NCBI RefSeq assembly: GCF_003130585.1
Contig: NZ_QFKX01000002.1
Location: 868,001-932,000, forward strand
Reading direction: 5' to 3'
Length of the DNA stretch: 64,000 bases
DNA from: Brachybacterium endophyticum
GTDB lineage: Bacteria; Actinomycetota; Actinomycetes; Actinomycetales; Dermabacteraceae
Part shown: positions 8,009 through 16,674 of the stretch, one piece after another
Layout of the letters: each line of letters begins with the position of its first letter
Numbering within the stretch: the stretch's first letter is position 1
Made by a program: the position numbers and the translations under genes
Notes under the pieces: generated by a model
The model's input: the letters and a program-made list of their open reading frames with translations, nothing else
Told to the model about the DNA's origin: nothing
The model's database searches: none

Positions 8009-9598
8009 TCAGCTGATGTCTTCGAGGCGTGCGGTGAAGCGGAACTGCACCGCCGCGAGGATCCCGGTGAGCACGAACAGGGCCACGCTCATCGCGGAGG
8101 CGAAGCCGAAGTCCGCACCGGAACCGCCGAAGGCGGCCCGGTAGACCATCGAGATGATGATGTCGGTCGCGCCGCGCGTGTACTGGTCGGCGGGGAAGGG
8201 CCCGCCGCCCGTGAGCAGCTCGATCGCGTTGAAGTTGTTGAAGTTGAAGGCGAAGGAGGCCACCAGCAACGGGGAGACCGCGACCAGCAGCAGCGGCATC
8301 ACGACCTTGAGGGTCGCCTGCAACCGGGAGGCCCCGTCCATGCGGGCCGCCTCCAGGACGTCCTTCGGGATCGACTGCAGGGCGCCGGTGGAGATGATGA
8401 ACATGTAGGGGAAACCCATCCACAGGTTCGTCAGCAGCACCGCGGCCTTGGCGAGCGTCGGGTCGCCGAACCAGTCCAGGTGCAGATGCAGCGTCTGGTT
8501 GATCAGGCCGTAGTCGCGGTTGTAGAAGTTCGACCAGACCAGTAGTGAGATGAAGCCGGGGACCGCATAGGGCATCAGCAGGACCGAGCGGTAGATGCGT
8601 CGACCACGCAGGCGCTCGTCGTTGAGCACCAGGGCGAGGGCGAAGCCCACCAGGAAGGTCAGGAGCACCGATCCCGCCGCGAACACCAGGGTCCAGCCGA
8701 AGGCGCGCAGGAACTGCGACCCGATCGAGGAGTCGGTGAACAGGCGCACGTAGTTGGCTGCGCCGACGCCCTGCAGCCAGGACTGCGGGAGACGGTTGCC
8801 GTCGGCGTCCACGAAGTACTCGCTGGTGCCGACCTTCTTCACGGAGTAGACGGCTCCGGAGATGCTGTCGGTGATGGTGTCGCTCGCGGCGTCGTACCGG
8901 AGGGTCTTGGTGCCCTCGAATGCCTGCGTGGTGCCCTGTGGGCGCAGGGCGGTGGTGTCGGAGGTCTCGACGCCCACGTCCTTGAGGGTCCCGTAGACCT
9001 CGTTGACCTGTTTGGCGGTCAGGATGGTGAAGCCGTCGGCGGCGCTCACCCGCCCGTCGGTGACCGTGATGCTGTCGGGATCCGCCGCGGTCGCGGCCTG
9101 GGTGGAGCTGCCCTCGCGCACGCTGTGGTCATCGGGGTCCACGAAGAAGAAGGTGTAGTCCGCGGGGTCCTCGGAGGCGGTGAAGCCACCGGTCACCCCC
9201 ACCGACAGGGCCTGGCGCCGACTGTTCGCCGTCTGCTGCACCGAGTTCGAGGTGATCGAGGCGATGGCCTCGTCCTTCGTGCCGCGCTTGGCGTCACCGA
9301 AGTTCGTGAACGAGTAGCCGACGGTCAGCACGATCGGCACGATCAGGAAGACCACCAGGAAGAACGTGCCGGGGAAGATGTACTTGCCCGGGACGAGACG
9401 TCGTGTGGAGTAGAGGACGAAGATCCCTAGGGCCGCGAGGACCGTGACGGCGAGCCACAGCCACTGGCGCTGGCCGATCATCACCGGGACGATCCAGACG
9501 GTGACGGCGAGGACGGCGCCGAGCAGCAGGATGCGCAGGACGAGCCCCGGGGCCGTCGAGGAACGGGTGGCGTGACCGGGCGCCTTCGTGGAGGTCAT
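8009..9598 (-). CDS. Maltodextrin ABC transporter permease, MalF-like
   Basis: 529 aa. Two hydrophobic segments near residues 20-60 and a third near 75-95 precede a large hydrophilic region (about 95-275) and then the conserved permease core, with the EAA loop EAARMDGAS at about residue 416. A large extracytoplasmic insert between transmembrane 3 and 4 is the hallmark of MalF (P2 loop, which contacts the binding protein), so a maltose/maltodextrin transporter is favoured over other carbohydrate uptake permeases. Start ATG at 9598. It follows the binding-protein gene after 90 nt that contain a palindrome, a layout typical of malE-malF, where the structure stabilises upstream mRNA. Confidence 0.9.
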   Translation of the reverse strand: MTSTKAPGHATRSSTAPGLVLRILLLGAVLAVTVWIVPVMIGQRQWLWLAVTVLAALGIFVLYSTRRLVPGKYIFPGTFFLVVFLIVPIVLTVGYSFTNFGDAKRGTKDEAIASITSNSVQQTANSRRQALSVGVTGGFTASEDPADYTFFFVDPDDHSVREGSSTQAATAADPDSITVTDGRVSAADGFTILTAKQVNEVYGTLKDVGVETSDTTALRPQGTTQAFEGTKTLRYDAASDTITDSISGAVYSVKKVGTSEYFVDADGNRLPQSWLQGVGAANYVRLFTDSSIGSQFLRAFGWTLVFAAGSVLLTFLVGFALALVLNDERLRGRRIYRSVLLMPYAVPGFISLLVWSNFYNRDYGLINQTLHLHLDWFGDPTLAKAAVLLTNLWMGFPYMFIISTGALQSIPKDVLEAARMDGASRLQATLKVVMPLLLVAVSPLLVASFAFNFNNFNAIELLTGGGPFPADQYTRGATDIIISMVYRAAFGGSGADFGFASAMSVALFVLTGILAAVQFRFTARLEDIS

Positions 9599-9633
9599 GG
9601 CGTCTTCGCCTTTCGCGGGATGGGACGGGCCTA

Positions 9634-9671
9634 CCGGGCGCGCGGGGATGGCCGCCGGACATCGCGCCCGG
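9634..9671. repeat. Intercistronic palindrome between malE-like and malF-like genes
   Basis: Perfect 9-bp arms CCGGGCGCG (9634-9642) and CGCGCCCGG (9663-9671) with a 20-nt GC-rich loop. No T-tract on the minus strand, so more likely an mRNA-stabilising stem or partial terminator that keeps binding-protein levels above permease levels than a full stop. Confidence 0.6.
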
Positions 9672-9688
9672 CGGCCCTCCCGACGCGA

Positions 9689-10972
9689 TCAGGAGACCTT
9701 GGAGGAGATCTGCTTGCCGGCTGACGTCATCGTCTTCTTCGGGTCCGCCCCGCCGATGATGTTCGCCTCGGCCTGGCCCAGCGGTGTCCACACCTCCGCC
9801 ATCGCCGGGATGGCGGGCATCGGATCGGCGTTCTTCTCGGCGAGCTCGGCGACCTTGGCCATCTCGGGGTTGTCGACCGCGAGCTCCTTCTGGAGCTCCT
9901 TGTTCACCGGCGGGAGCTCGTTCTTGGGGAACATCGCCTTGGCGAGGTCGGCGGTGCCGGCGACGTCGCTCAGGAAGGTCTGGGCGTTCCCCGCGTTCTT
10001 GCCGTGAGCGGCGGCGTAGAAGCCGTTGACGCCCGCGAAGGGGACGGCCTTGTCCATGCCCTCGAAGCCGGGCACCGCCGAGAGCGTGAAGTCGATCTTG
10101 GCGGTCTTGATGTCGGCGATCGCCCACGGGCCGGAGATCAGATAGGCGGCCTTGCCGTCGGTGAACAGCGAGATCGCGTTGTCGCCGGTGATCGAGGTCT
10201 TCAGGACGCCCTGCTTACCCAGCTCCTTCATCTTCTCCGCCGCGGCGATCGATCCCTCCTTGCCCACGCCCACGTCCTTGGAGTCGTACTGGCCCTTGGA
10301 GTCCTTGCCGAACAGGTAGCCACCCGCCGAGGTGTACAGGGGTTCCATGTGGTACGCATCGCCCTGCTCGCCGACGGGGAGAGAGAGGACCGCGTCGGCG
10401 CCACCCGCCTTGCCGGCCTCGACGAGCTCCTCGAAGGTCTTCGGCTCCGGGGTGTCGGTCAGCTTCTTGTTGGCGAACAGCACGAGGGTCTCGACGGCGT
10501 AGGGGACGCCGTAGGTCTGACCGTTGTACTGCATGGCGTCGAGCGCGACGGAGAGCGTCGTGTCCTTCGCGTCCGCGGGCAGCTGCACCGTGGAGATCGC
10601 GCCGTTCTGCACGAGGTTCCCGATCCAGTCGTGGGCGCCCATCACGATGTCCGGGCCGTTGCCGGCCTGATCCGCGGTCACGAACGACGTCTGCAGATCG
10701 TTGGCGACGGTCTGGACGGCGACCTTCAGACCGTTCTCGGAACCCCACTTCTCGGCGGGGGCCTTGAGGGCGGTGGCCTTCGCCTCGTCGGCCCAGATCA
10801 CCAGGTCGGCGTTCGCATCGGCCTTGGGGGCGTCGCCACCGCCGTCGGAGCTGCCGCCGGCGTCCGAGGAGTCCGAGGACGAGGAGGAGTCGGAGGAGCT
10901 GCAGGCGGCGAGCAGAGCGGCCGAGGCGCCGACGGCGCCGAGAGCGAGAAAGGACTTGCGACGGATGAGCAC
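9689..10972 (-). CDS. Maltodextrin-binding lipoprotein, MalE-like
   Basis: 427 aa extracellular solute-binding protein (family 1). The start is GTG at 10972, with AGGAG 6 nt upstream; the frame is open for another 169 codons upstream but these cross the regulator region and are not coding. A lipoprotein signal follows: RR near the N-terminus, hydrophobic core, lipobox LAAC with C24 as the lipidated cysteine, then a Ser/Asp/Gly-rich linker to about residue 50. The mature part begins LVIWADE and carries the usual two-lobe pattern, including SGPWAIADI in the hinge region. Function: captures maltose/maltodextrins at the outer face of the membrane. First gene of the operon; divergent from the LacI regulator. 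Confidence 0.92.
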   Translation of the reverse strand: MLIRRKSFLALGAVGASAALLAACSSSDSSSSSDSSDAGGSSDGGGDAPKADANADLVIWADEAKATALKAPAEKWGSENGLKVAVQTVANDLQTSFVTADQAGNGPDIVMGAHDWIGNLVQNGAISTVQLPADAKDTTLSVALDAMQYNGQTYGVPYAVETLVLFANKKLTDTPEPKTFEELVEAGKAGGADAVLSLPVGEQGDAYHMEPLYTSAGGYLFGKDSKGQYDSKDVGVGKEGSIAAAEKMKELGKQGVLKTSITGDNAISLFTDGKAAYLISGPWAIADIKTAKIDFTLSAVPGFEGMDKAVPFAGVNGFYAAAHGKNAGNAQTFLSDVAGTADLAKAMFPKNELPPVNKELQKELAVDNPEMAKVAELAEKNADPMPAIPAMAEVWTPLGQAEANIIGGADPKKTMTSAGKQISSKVS

Positions 10973-11030
10973 CAGGTTCTCCTTCGAATGGTGGTCTAGC
11001 AGAGCGGCCTCAGCGCCACCTGCGGTGATG

Positions 11031-11059
11031 AAGGTACATCGAGCGGAACTCCGGCGCAA
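11031..11059 (-). promoter_or_regulatory. Candidate promoter of the maltodextrin operon
   Basis: On the minus strand: -35 TTGCGC (11059-11054), 17-bp spacer, -10 TACCTT (11036-11031). It would start transcription near 11024, leaving a leader of about 50 nt before the GTG at 10972. The operator palindrome lies just upstream of the -35. Confidence 0.45.
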
Positions 11060-11061
11060 GA

Positions 11062-11090
11062 TTGTGCAAGAATTTGCAATCACGTACAGT
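11062..11090 (+). promoter_or_regulatory. Candidate promoter of the lacI-type regulator gene
   Basis: -35 TTGTGC (11062-11067), exactly 17-bp spacer, -10 TACAGT (11085-11090). The palindromic operator is inside the spacer, which predicts autorepression by the regulator. Confidence 0.5.
11065..11078. promoter_or_regulatory. Palindromic operator for the LacI/MalR-type regulator
   Basis: TGCAA (11065-11069), GAAT, TTGCA (11074-11078): a perfect 5-4-5 inverted repeat in the A/T-richest part of the divergent region. Further GCAAG and GCAATC half-sites flank it (11056-11060, 11076-11081). Streptomyces MalR binds sites rich in CTTGCA/TGCAAG half-sites, so this fits, but binding is inferred. Confidence 0.6.
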
Positions 11091-11162
11091 CTGCAGCCGG
11101 CTGTTCGAGCCGGTCGCGGCGGTGCGATCGCGACAGCGATCACGTGGGGAAGGGGTGGGCGC

Positions 11163-12200
11163 GTGGGCACACGACTGGTCGACATTGCCGCGGAAGCGGG
11201 TGTCAGCGAGGCGACCGTCTCGCGAGTGCTCAACGGGAGGGGCGGTGTCAACGAGGCGACACGTCGCAGCGTCCTCGAGATCGCTCGCCGGCGGGGGCGC
11301 CTCGCACCCAAGGCGCCGGCCGTCTCGGAGGAGACCACCGTCGGGGCGATCGTCCCGGACCTCGAGAACCCGGTCTTCGGGCTCTGGCTGGAGCGGATCG
11401 AGGCAAACCTCCACGAGAACGGAGCCGCCCTGCTGGTCGGCATGCGTGCCCGCACCCCGGAGCGTGAGCGTGAGGCCATCGACCGCCTGCTGCTGGCCGG
11501 GGCGGCAGGCGTGATCGTGGTCAGCGGGTTCCATGCGCGCGATGAAGCCGCCCTGGATGCCTATCGCGATCTCGCCCGGGCGGGCATTCCGCTGGTGCTC
11601 GTCAACGGCGTGCGAGAGGACCTCGAGGCCGCCTTCGTCTCCAGCGACGACGCCCACGCGATCTCCGCTTCCCTGGCCCATCTCCAGGAGCTCGGTCACG
11701 AGACCGTCGGTCTCGCGGTCGGCGACGAACACACCTGGCCCGTGCGTCGGAAGGTCGCCGCCTTCGAGCGCTCGGGGCCCGGCTCCCACCGCCCGATCGC
11801 GTTCACCGACTTCACCTATGCGGGGGGCTTCGAGGCGGCGATCGAACTCGTGCGACAGGGCGCGAGCGCGATCGTCTGCGGTTCCGACGTGATGGCCGCC
11901 GGTGCACTCGAGGGAGTGCGCTCGCTCGGTCTCTCGGTTCCCGCGGACGTCTCCGTGATCGGCTTCGACGACGTGCCCTGGGCGGCTTTGACCGCGCCGG
12001 CCCTGACCACCGTGCGCCAGAGCGTCGACCAGATGGCGCGGGCGGCCGCGCGGGCCGCGCTCAGCGGGGGAGAGGACAGCAGACGCCCGACCCGCACCGA
12101 GCTCGAGGTCAAGCCGCAGCTGATCGTGCGCGCCAGCACCGCCGCCGCTCCCCGGGCCGTGACCGTGGGTGCCCCGCGGACGGCTAGCATGGATCGGTGA
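11163..12200 (+). CDS. LacI-family repressor of the maltodextrin cluster
   Basis: 345 aa. N-terminal LacI HTH (LVDIAAEAGVSEATVSRVLN, residues 5-24), followed by a short hinge and a periplasmic-binding-protein-like ligand domain (TVGAIVPDLENPVFGLWL onward; IGFDDVPWAA near the C-terminal lobe). Start GTG at 11163 is chosen because the HTH begins a few residues later and AAGGGG lies about 9 nt upstream; the open frame upstream is non-coding. It would bind the palindrome at 11065-11078 and release in the presence of a maltodextrin-derived inducer, controlling itself and the divergent import operon. The stop overlaps the trpS start (GTGA), so trpS may be translated from the same message. Confidence 0.9.
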   Translation: MGTRLVDIAAEAGVSEATVSRVLNGRGGVNEATRRSVLEIARRRGRLAPKAPAVSEETTVGAIVPDLENPVFGLWLERIEANLHENGAALLVGMRARTPEREREAIDRLLLAGAAGVIVVSGFHARDEAALDAYRDLARAGIPLVLVNGVREDLEAAFVSSDDAHAISASLAHLQELGHETVGLAVGDEHTWPVRRKVAAFERSGPGSHRPIAFTDFTYAGGFEAAIELVRQGASAIVCGSDVMAAGALEGVRSLGLSVPADVSVIGFDDVPWAALTAPALTTVRQSVDQMARAAARAALSGGEDSRRPTRTELEVKPQLIVRASTAAAPRAVTVGAPRTASMDR

Positions 12201-13291
12201 CCTCCGCAGAACCCACCGACACCGCACCTTCGTCCGACGCCAGCTACGAGGCGTCACGCGTCCGCAGCGACGCCGCCTGGGAGAAGATCCGCACCGACCC
12301 CAGCGGGCTGCGGATGCTCACCGGCGACCGCCCCACCGGCGCCCTCCACATCGGCCACTACTTCGGCTCCCTGCGCAACCGCGTGCGTCTCCAGGACGCC
12401 GGGGTCGAAACATGGTTGATCGTCGCCGACTACCAGGTGATCACCGATCGCGAGGTGCTCGGGGACATCCGGGGGTCGGTGCGCGAGCTGATCACCGACT
12501 ACCTGGCCGCCGGCATCGACCCCGAGAAGTCGACGATCTTCACCCATTCGGCGGTGCCCGCGCTCAACCAGCTGCTGCTGCCCTTCCTGTCGCTGGTCAC
12601 CCAGCCGGAGCTCGAGCGCAACCCCACCGTCAAGGCCGAGCTCGCCGCGGCGGGCAAGTCCGCGATGGGCGGGCTGATGCTCACCTACCCAGTCCACCAG
12701 GCCGCGGACATCCTCTTCTGCCACGGGAACCTCGTGCCCGTGGGCAGGGACCAGCTGCCCCACATCGAGCAGACCCGCGTGGTCGCGCGACGCTTCAACG
12801 AGCGCTACGCGGGCGGCGAGCAGTACTTCCCGATGCCCGATGCGCTGCTCTCCGAGGCGCCGACGATCCTGGGACTCGACGGCAGCCAGAAGATGAGCAA
12901 GTCCCTGGGCAACACCGTCATGCTGCGGATGAGTCCCGAGGAGACCGCCAAGAAGATCAAGAAGGCCAAGACCGACGCGGACCGGCAGATCACCTTCGAC
13001 CCGGAGAACCGCCCGGAGGTCGCCAACCTGCTGACCATCGCCGCCCAGAGCACCGGCCGCAGCCCCGAGGAGATCGCCGAGGAGATCGGCGACAAGGGGG
13101 CGGGCACTCTCAAGGTGATGACCGCCGAGGTCCTCAACGAGCACCTCGCCCCCCTACGCGAGCGCCGCGCGGAGCTCGAGAAGGACCCGGGCTACCTCTT
13201 CTCGGTGCTGCGCGCGGGCAACGAGCGGGCGAACGCGGTGGCCGACGAGACCCTCGCGCACGTGCGCGAGGTGATGGGGATGGTCTACTGA
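12197..13291 (+). CDS. trpS: Tryptophanyl-tRNA synthetase
   Basis: 364 aa class-Ic aminoacyl-tRNA synthetase that charges tRNA-Trp. HIGH motif GALHIGH at residues 49-54 region (MLTGDRPTGALHIGHYFGS) and KMSKS at 232-236 (GLDGSQKMSKSLGN) are intact. Relative to the usual about 330 aa it carries an extra 38-residue N-terminal extension rich in acidic and serine residues. Start GTG at 12197 overlaps the lacI-type stop by 4 nt (GTGA); a later start inside the extension cannot be excluded. Convergent with the DUF5129-like gene, 22 nt away. Confidence 0.96.
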   Translation: MTSAEPTDTAPSSDASYEASRVRSDAAWEKIRTDPSGLRMLTGDRPTGALHIGHYFGSLRNRVRLQDAGVETWLIVADYQVITDREVLGDIRGSVRELITDYLAAGIDPEKSTIFTHSAVPALNQLLLPFLSLVTQPELERNPTVKAELAAAGKSAMGGLMLTYPVHQAADILFCHGNLVPVGRDQLPHIEQTRVVARRFNERYAGGEQYFPMPDALLSEAPTILGLDGSQKMSKSLGNTVMLRMSPEETAKKIKKAKTDADRQITFDPENRPEVANLLTIAAQSTGRSPEEIAEEIGDKGAGTLKVMTAEVLNEHLAPLRERRAELEKDPGYLFSVLRAGNERANAVADETLAHVREVMGMVY

Positions 13292-13313
13292 CGGCCTCGG
13301 GGCCGCGGGCCGC

Positions 13314-14903
13314 TCAGAAGCTGCTCGAGCTGCCCGCCCCGGAGAACCCGCCGGCGGAATAGCCGCTCGTGCTCCCGGCGGTGCCGCTCGGATTCCGGTG
13401 CGCGGTCAGCTCGGTGCCGGCGCCCGCGTACCAGGCGCCGGTCCACAGCACCGGGCTGAGCGAGTACTCGCCCACGTACTCCCCGGGGTGGCGGGCGAAG
13501 CGCCGTCCGCGCACCGAGCCGGGGAAGTCGTCGGTGAAGCCCGAGGGGTCCGCCTCGCGCATCACCTCGGCCTCCTCCTCGTCCTCGGTCTGCGCGTCGA
13601 TCGCCTCCTCGCGCAGACGTGTGCTGGCGACGGCGAGCTGCTCCGTCAGCTCGTCGAGTCGTTCCAGGGCGGCATCCGGGGTGGTCGACCCCTCGAGGTA
13701 GGCCTCGGTGACCTGCTCGAGCTCGGTCGCCACCTCCTGCGCGGTCGCTCGCAGGCCCGCGGCCGCCTGCGAGGACGCGAGAGCGTGCTGCTGCTCGTCC
13801 GTGCCGTCGGGGTCGAGCACGTCGGCGACGGTGGCATCCACCGCGGCGATCGACTCGTCCAACGGGCGGCGCTCCTCCTGCCAGGCGCCCGCGTAGTCGC
13901 CGCTGCGACCCAGCAGAGCGGCGGCCCCGATGATCGTGTCGTCCGCTGTGTCCGCGGTCCCGACGGATCTCTCGTACTCACGGGCGAGGCGGGAGGACCC
14001 GGCGCCGATGCCCCACAGTGGGCCCGGGCGCGCCGGCAGCCGCCCCGCGATCTCCTCGGCCTCGTCGACCGCTCGGCGGTAGTCCTCGACATCGGCGAGG
14101 ACCGCCGCCCCGTAGAGGGAGTCCCGGGGGATCCGGGAGGCCGCCTGGTCCGTCTCCATCCGTCTGGCGCGCACGTCGGCATGACGCTCGGAGGCCCCGC
14201 GCACCCGGCGACGTGCGGACGCACCACGCACGAGTGCTGCGACCGCGACGGCTCCGAGGGCGCCGAGAGCGAGGAACGCGACGATGATCGCCGCGGGGCT
14301 CTGCCACCAGGGCCTGCCGAGCAGGTCGGCGTACTGCTGGGCGCCGGCCACGAAGGCGTCGTCCCAGGCGCCGTCGCCGGCGTCCTCGCGCATCGCCTCC
14401 TGCACGTCCTCGAAGCCGCCGTCGGAGAGCTTCACGTCCTCGCCGGCATAGGTGCCGAGCTTGCGGCCCTCCGGGTCGATCGCGAGGATCACCATGCCGT
14501 CGGCCCATTTCTCGCCGCGGATCCACTCGGGATGCTGTGTGCGGGCGGCGTCGAGCACGGCGTCGTTCAGGCCGGTGTCGGCCGCCGGATCGGCCCCGTG
14601 GTCGGCGATGTCCAGGGTGACCACGGCGACGTCCACCTGCTCGCGGAAGGACACCTGCTGGAGGCGTCCCTCGAGGGCGTCGGGATCGTCGATGACGTGC
14701 TCGCCGTCGTCGATGGCGACCGAGGACGGGGGAGCGGCGAGGGCGGCCGGCGTCGAGATCGGCGCCAGCAGGATCGAGGCCACGACCGCGGCCGCGAGCA
14801 CGGCCAGGAACGGGCCCCGCGAACGTCGGGATGCGAGGGCCGCCGGGCCGGGACGGTGGAGGGGCGGTGCCGCGGCGGGGTGGAGCGGGGTCGGGAGCAG
14901 CAT
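13314..14903 (-). CDS. TPM-domain/DUF5129-like membrane-anchored protein
   Basis: 529 aa. Hydrophobic segment at about 31-52 (signal anchor or signal peptide), an extracytoplasmic TPM-like alpha/beta domain at about 65-195 ([29 protein letters not shown]), a second transmembrane helix at about 203-226, then a long cytoplasmic, charged helical region (230-480) likely coiled coil, and a Gly/Ser-rich C-terminus ending [11 protein letters not shown] domains occur in YgcG/Psb32-like proteins; the long helical tail is the pattern annotated as DUF5129 in actinobacteria. No enzymatic motif was recognised. Start ATG at 14903 is supported by TACCGT 7 nt upstream (leaderless); an upstream in-frame extension covers the cysK promoter region and is rejected. 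Function unknown. Confidence 0.75.
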   Translation of the reverse strand: MLLPTPLHPAAAPPLHRPGPAALASRRSRGPFLAVLAAAVVASILLAPISTPAALAAPPSSVAIDDGEHVIDDPDALEGRLQQVSFREQVDVAVVTLDIADHGADPAADTGLNDAVLDAARTQHPEWIRGEKWADGMVILAIDPEGRKLGTYAGEDVKLSDGGFEDVQEAMREDAGDGAWDDAFVAGAQQYADLLGRPWWQSPAAIIVAFLALGALGAVAVAALVRGASARRRVRGASERHADVRARRMETDQAASRIPRDSLYGAAVLADVEDYRRAVDEAEEIAGRLPARPGPLWGIGAGSSRLAREYERSVGTADTADDTIIGAAALLGRSGDYAGAWQEERRPLDESIAAVDATVADVLDPDGTDEQQHALASSQAAAGLRATAQEVATELEQVTEAYLEGSTTPDAALERLDELTEQLAVASTRLREEAIDAQTEDEEEAEVMREADPSGFTDDFPGSVRGRRFARHPGEYVGEYSLSPVLWTGAWYAGAGTELTAHRNPSGTAGSTSGYSAGGFSGAGSSSSF

Positions 14904-14910
14904 GCAGTTC

Positions 14911-14916
14911 ACGGTA
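14911..14916 (-). promoter_or_regulatory. -10 element (TACCGT) of leaderless DUF5129-like gene
   Basis: TACCGT on the minus strand, 7 nt before the ATG at 14903; no Shine-Dalgarno. Confidence 0.45.
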
Positions 14917-14986
14917 CGAAGCGGCCTCGTGTGTGGGATCCTCCGAAGGTCGAGGGAGCTCCCGACCAGCGACCAGGAAGTCCCCT

Positions 14987-14992
14987 TATAGT
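14987..14992 (+). promoter_or_regulatory. Candidate -10 (TATAGT) of cysK-cysE
   Basis: TATAGT is the best -10 match in the divergent region; it implies a leader of about 63 nt before cysK. No good -35 was found. Confidence 0.4.
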
Positions 14993-15061
14993 TGCCCCAA
15001 GCAGATCTTAGGACCTGGGGTCGGCGCGCAGCCGTCGGCCCTCGCAACGGAAGGGACCCGC

Positions 15062-15991
15062 ATGCCCATCTACGAGAACGTCTCCGAGCTCGTCGGCCGC
15101 ACGCCCCTGGTGCGCCTGAACCACCTGGGCGACGAGGTCGTGGCCGACGTCGTCGCCAAGCTCGAGTTCTACAACCCCGGCAGCTCGGTCAAGGACCGCA
15201 TCGGTGTCGCGATGATCGACGCCGCCGAGAAGTCCGGCGATCTGAAGCCCGGCGGTTCGATCGTCGAGGCGACCAGCGGCAACACGGGTATCGCGCTGGC
15301 CATGATCGGCACCTCGCGCGGCTACAAGGTGATCCTGACGATGCCCGACTCGATGTCCAAGGAGCGTCGCGCCCTGCTGCGCGCCTTCGGGGCCGAGCTC
15401 GTGCTGACCGAGGCCGCCAAGGGTGTCAAGGGCGCGGTCGAGAAGGCCCAGGAGATCTCGGCCGAGACCGGCGCCTTCAAGGTCAACCAGTTCGACAACC
15501 CCGCGAACCCCGAGATCCACCGCCGCACCACCGCGCAGGAGATCCTCGAGGACACCGACGGCAAGGTCGACGCGCTGATCGCCGGCATCGGCACCGGCGG
15601 CACCATCACCGGTGTGGGCCAGGTGCTCCGCGAGCACAACCCCGACCTGAGGATCGTGGGCATCGAGCCCGCCGAGTCCCCGATCCTCAACGGCGGCGAT
15701 CCCGGCCCCCACAAGATCCAGGGACTGGGGGCGAACTTCGTCCCGGGTCTCCTGGACAGGGACATCTACGACGAGGTCCTGGACATCGACGCCGAGACCG
15801 CCATGGAGCGCGCCCGCGCCACGGCCCGCAGCGAGGGCCTGCTGGTGGGCATCTCCTCCGGTGCGGCGATCGAGGCCGCCGTGCGTGTCGGCTCGCGCCC
15901 CGAGATGGCCGGCAAGCGCCTCGTGGTCATCATCCCCTCCTTCGGGGAGCGCTACCTGACCACGCCCCTGTACGCCGAGTACCTGGACTGA
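15062..15991 (+). CDS. cysK: Cysteine synthase A (O-acetylserine sulfhydrylase)
   Basis: 309 aa PLP enzyme converting O-acetyl-L-serine and sulfide to L-cysteine. The PLP lysine is K44 in [11 protein letters not shown]; the phosphate/substrate loop TSGNTG is at 71-76; the glycine-rich PLP phosphate loop [10 protein letters not shown] lies near residue 177. Length is standard. Start ATG at 15062 is preceded by GGAAGGGAC with good spacing; the frame is open upstream but lacks homology. cysE follows after 52 nt, and the two products are the classical cysteine synthase complex. Nothing unusual. Confidence 0.97.
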   Translation: MPIYENVSELVGRTPLVRLNHLGDEVVADVVAKLEFYNPGSSVKDRIGVAMIDAAEKSGDLKPGGSIVEATSGNTGIALAMIGTSRGYKVILTMPDSMSKERRALLRAFGAELVLTEAAKGVKGAVEKAQEISAETGAFKVNQFDNPANPEIHRRTTAQEILEDTDGKVDALIAGIGTGGTITGVGQVLREHNPDLRIVGIEPAESPILNGGDPGPHKIQGLGANFVPGLLDRDIYDEVLDIDAETAMERARATARSEGLLVGISSGAAIEAAVRVGSRPEMAGKRLVVIIPSFGERYLTTPLYAEYLD

Positions 15992-16043
15992 GTCCGCTGA
16001 GCAGGATGCGCGCGGCCGAGCAGCAGGACCGACGAGGAGAGGG

Positions 16044-16643
16044 ATGGGACGGTTGACCCGACGCCTGACCGGTCGCGGGCGCGGGGTGTTCGCCGCTGCG
16101 CGGGAGGACGTCTCGGCCGCCCGACGGCGGGACCCGGCGTCGACCTCCGGTGTCCAGCTCGCCCTGACCTCTCCCGGCTTGCACGCGATCTGGGCGCACC
16201 GGATCGCCCACGACGTCTGGGAGCGCAGGGGCGGGCGTCTGCCCGCCCTGCTGCTCGCCCAGATCGCGCGCACGCTCACGGGCGTGGAGATCCATCCGGG
16301 GGCACGCATCGGCAGACGCTTCTTCATCGACCACGGCATGGGCGTGGTGATCGGCGAGACCGCCGAGATCGGCGACGACGTGATGCTGTACCACGGCGCG
16401 ACCCTGGGCGGTCGGAGCATGGCCCGCATCAAGCGTCATCCCACCCTCGAGGACGGGGTCGTGATCGGTGCCGGAGCGCGCGTTCTCGGTCCCGTGCGGG
16501 TCGGGGAGGGCGCGCAGGTGGGCGCCAACGCGGTGGTGGTGCGGGACGTCCCGCCCCATGCCACCGCGGTGGGCGTGCCCGCGCGGGTGCGCAGCGAGAG
16601 CTCGCACCCCGAGCAGCTCGTGGACCCGGCCATCTGGATCTGA
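16044..16643 (+). CDS. cysE: Serine O-acetyltransferase
   Basis: 199 aa. Acetylates L-serine with acetyl-CoA, supplying CysK. N-terminal helical part (about 1-75), then a left-handed beta-helix of hexapeptide repeats ([20 protein letters not shown], about 88-107, onward to [11 protein letters not shown]). Catalytic His is probably in DHGMG. It is the short form typical of actinobacteria and Firmicutes (EpsC-like) rather than the 270-residue enterobacterial form, and lacks the long C-terminal tail though it ends in isoleucine (AIWI), the residue that inserts into the CysK active site in cysteine synthase complexes. ATG at 16044 has GAGGAGAGGG directly upstream. Second gene of cysKE. Confidence 0.94.
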   Translation: MGRLTRRLTGRGRGVFAAAREDVSAARRRDPASTSGVQLALTSPGLHAIWAHRIAHDVWERRGGRLPALLLAQIARTLTGVEIHPGARIGRRFFIDHGMGVVIGETAEIGDDVMLYHGATLGGRSMARIKRHPTLEDGVVIGAGARVLGPVRVGEGAQVGANAVVVRDVPPHATAVGVPARVRSESSHPEQLVDPAIWI

Positions 16644-16674
16644 GCGCCGGGTCGGCCGCCGTTCTCCGTCCTCG

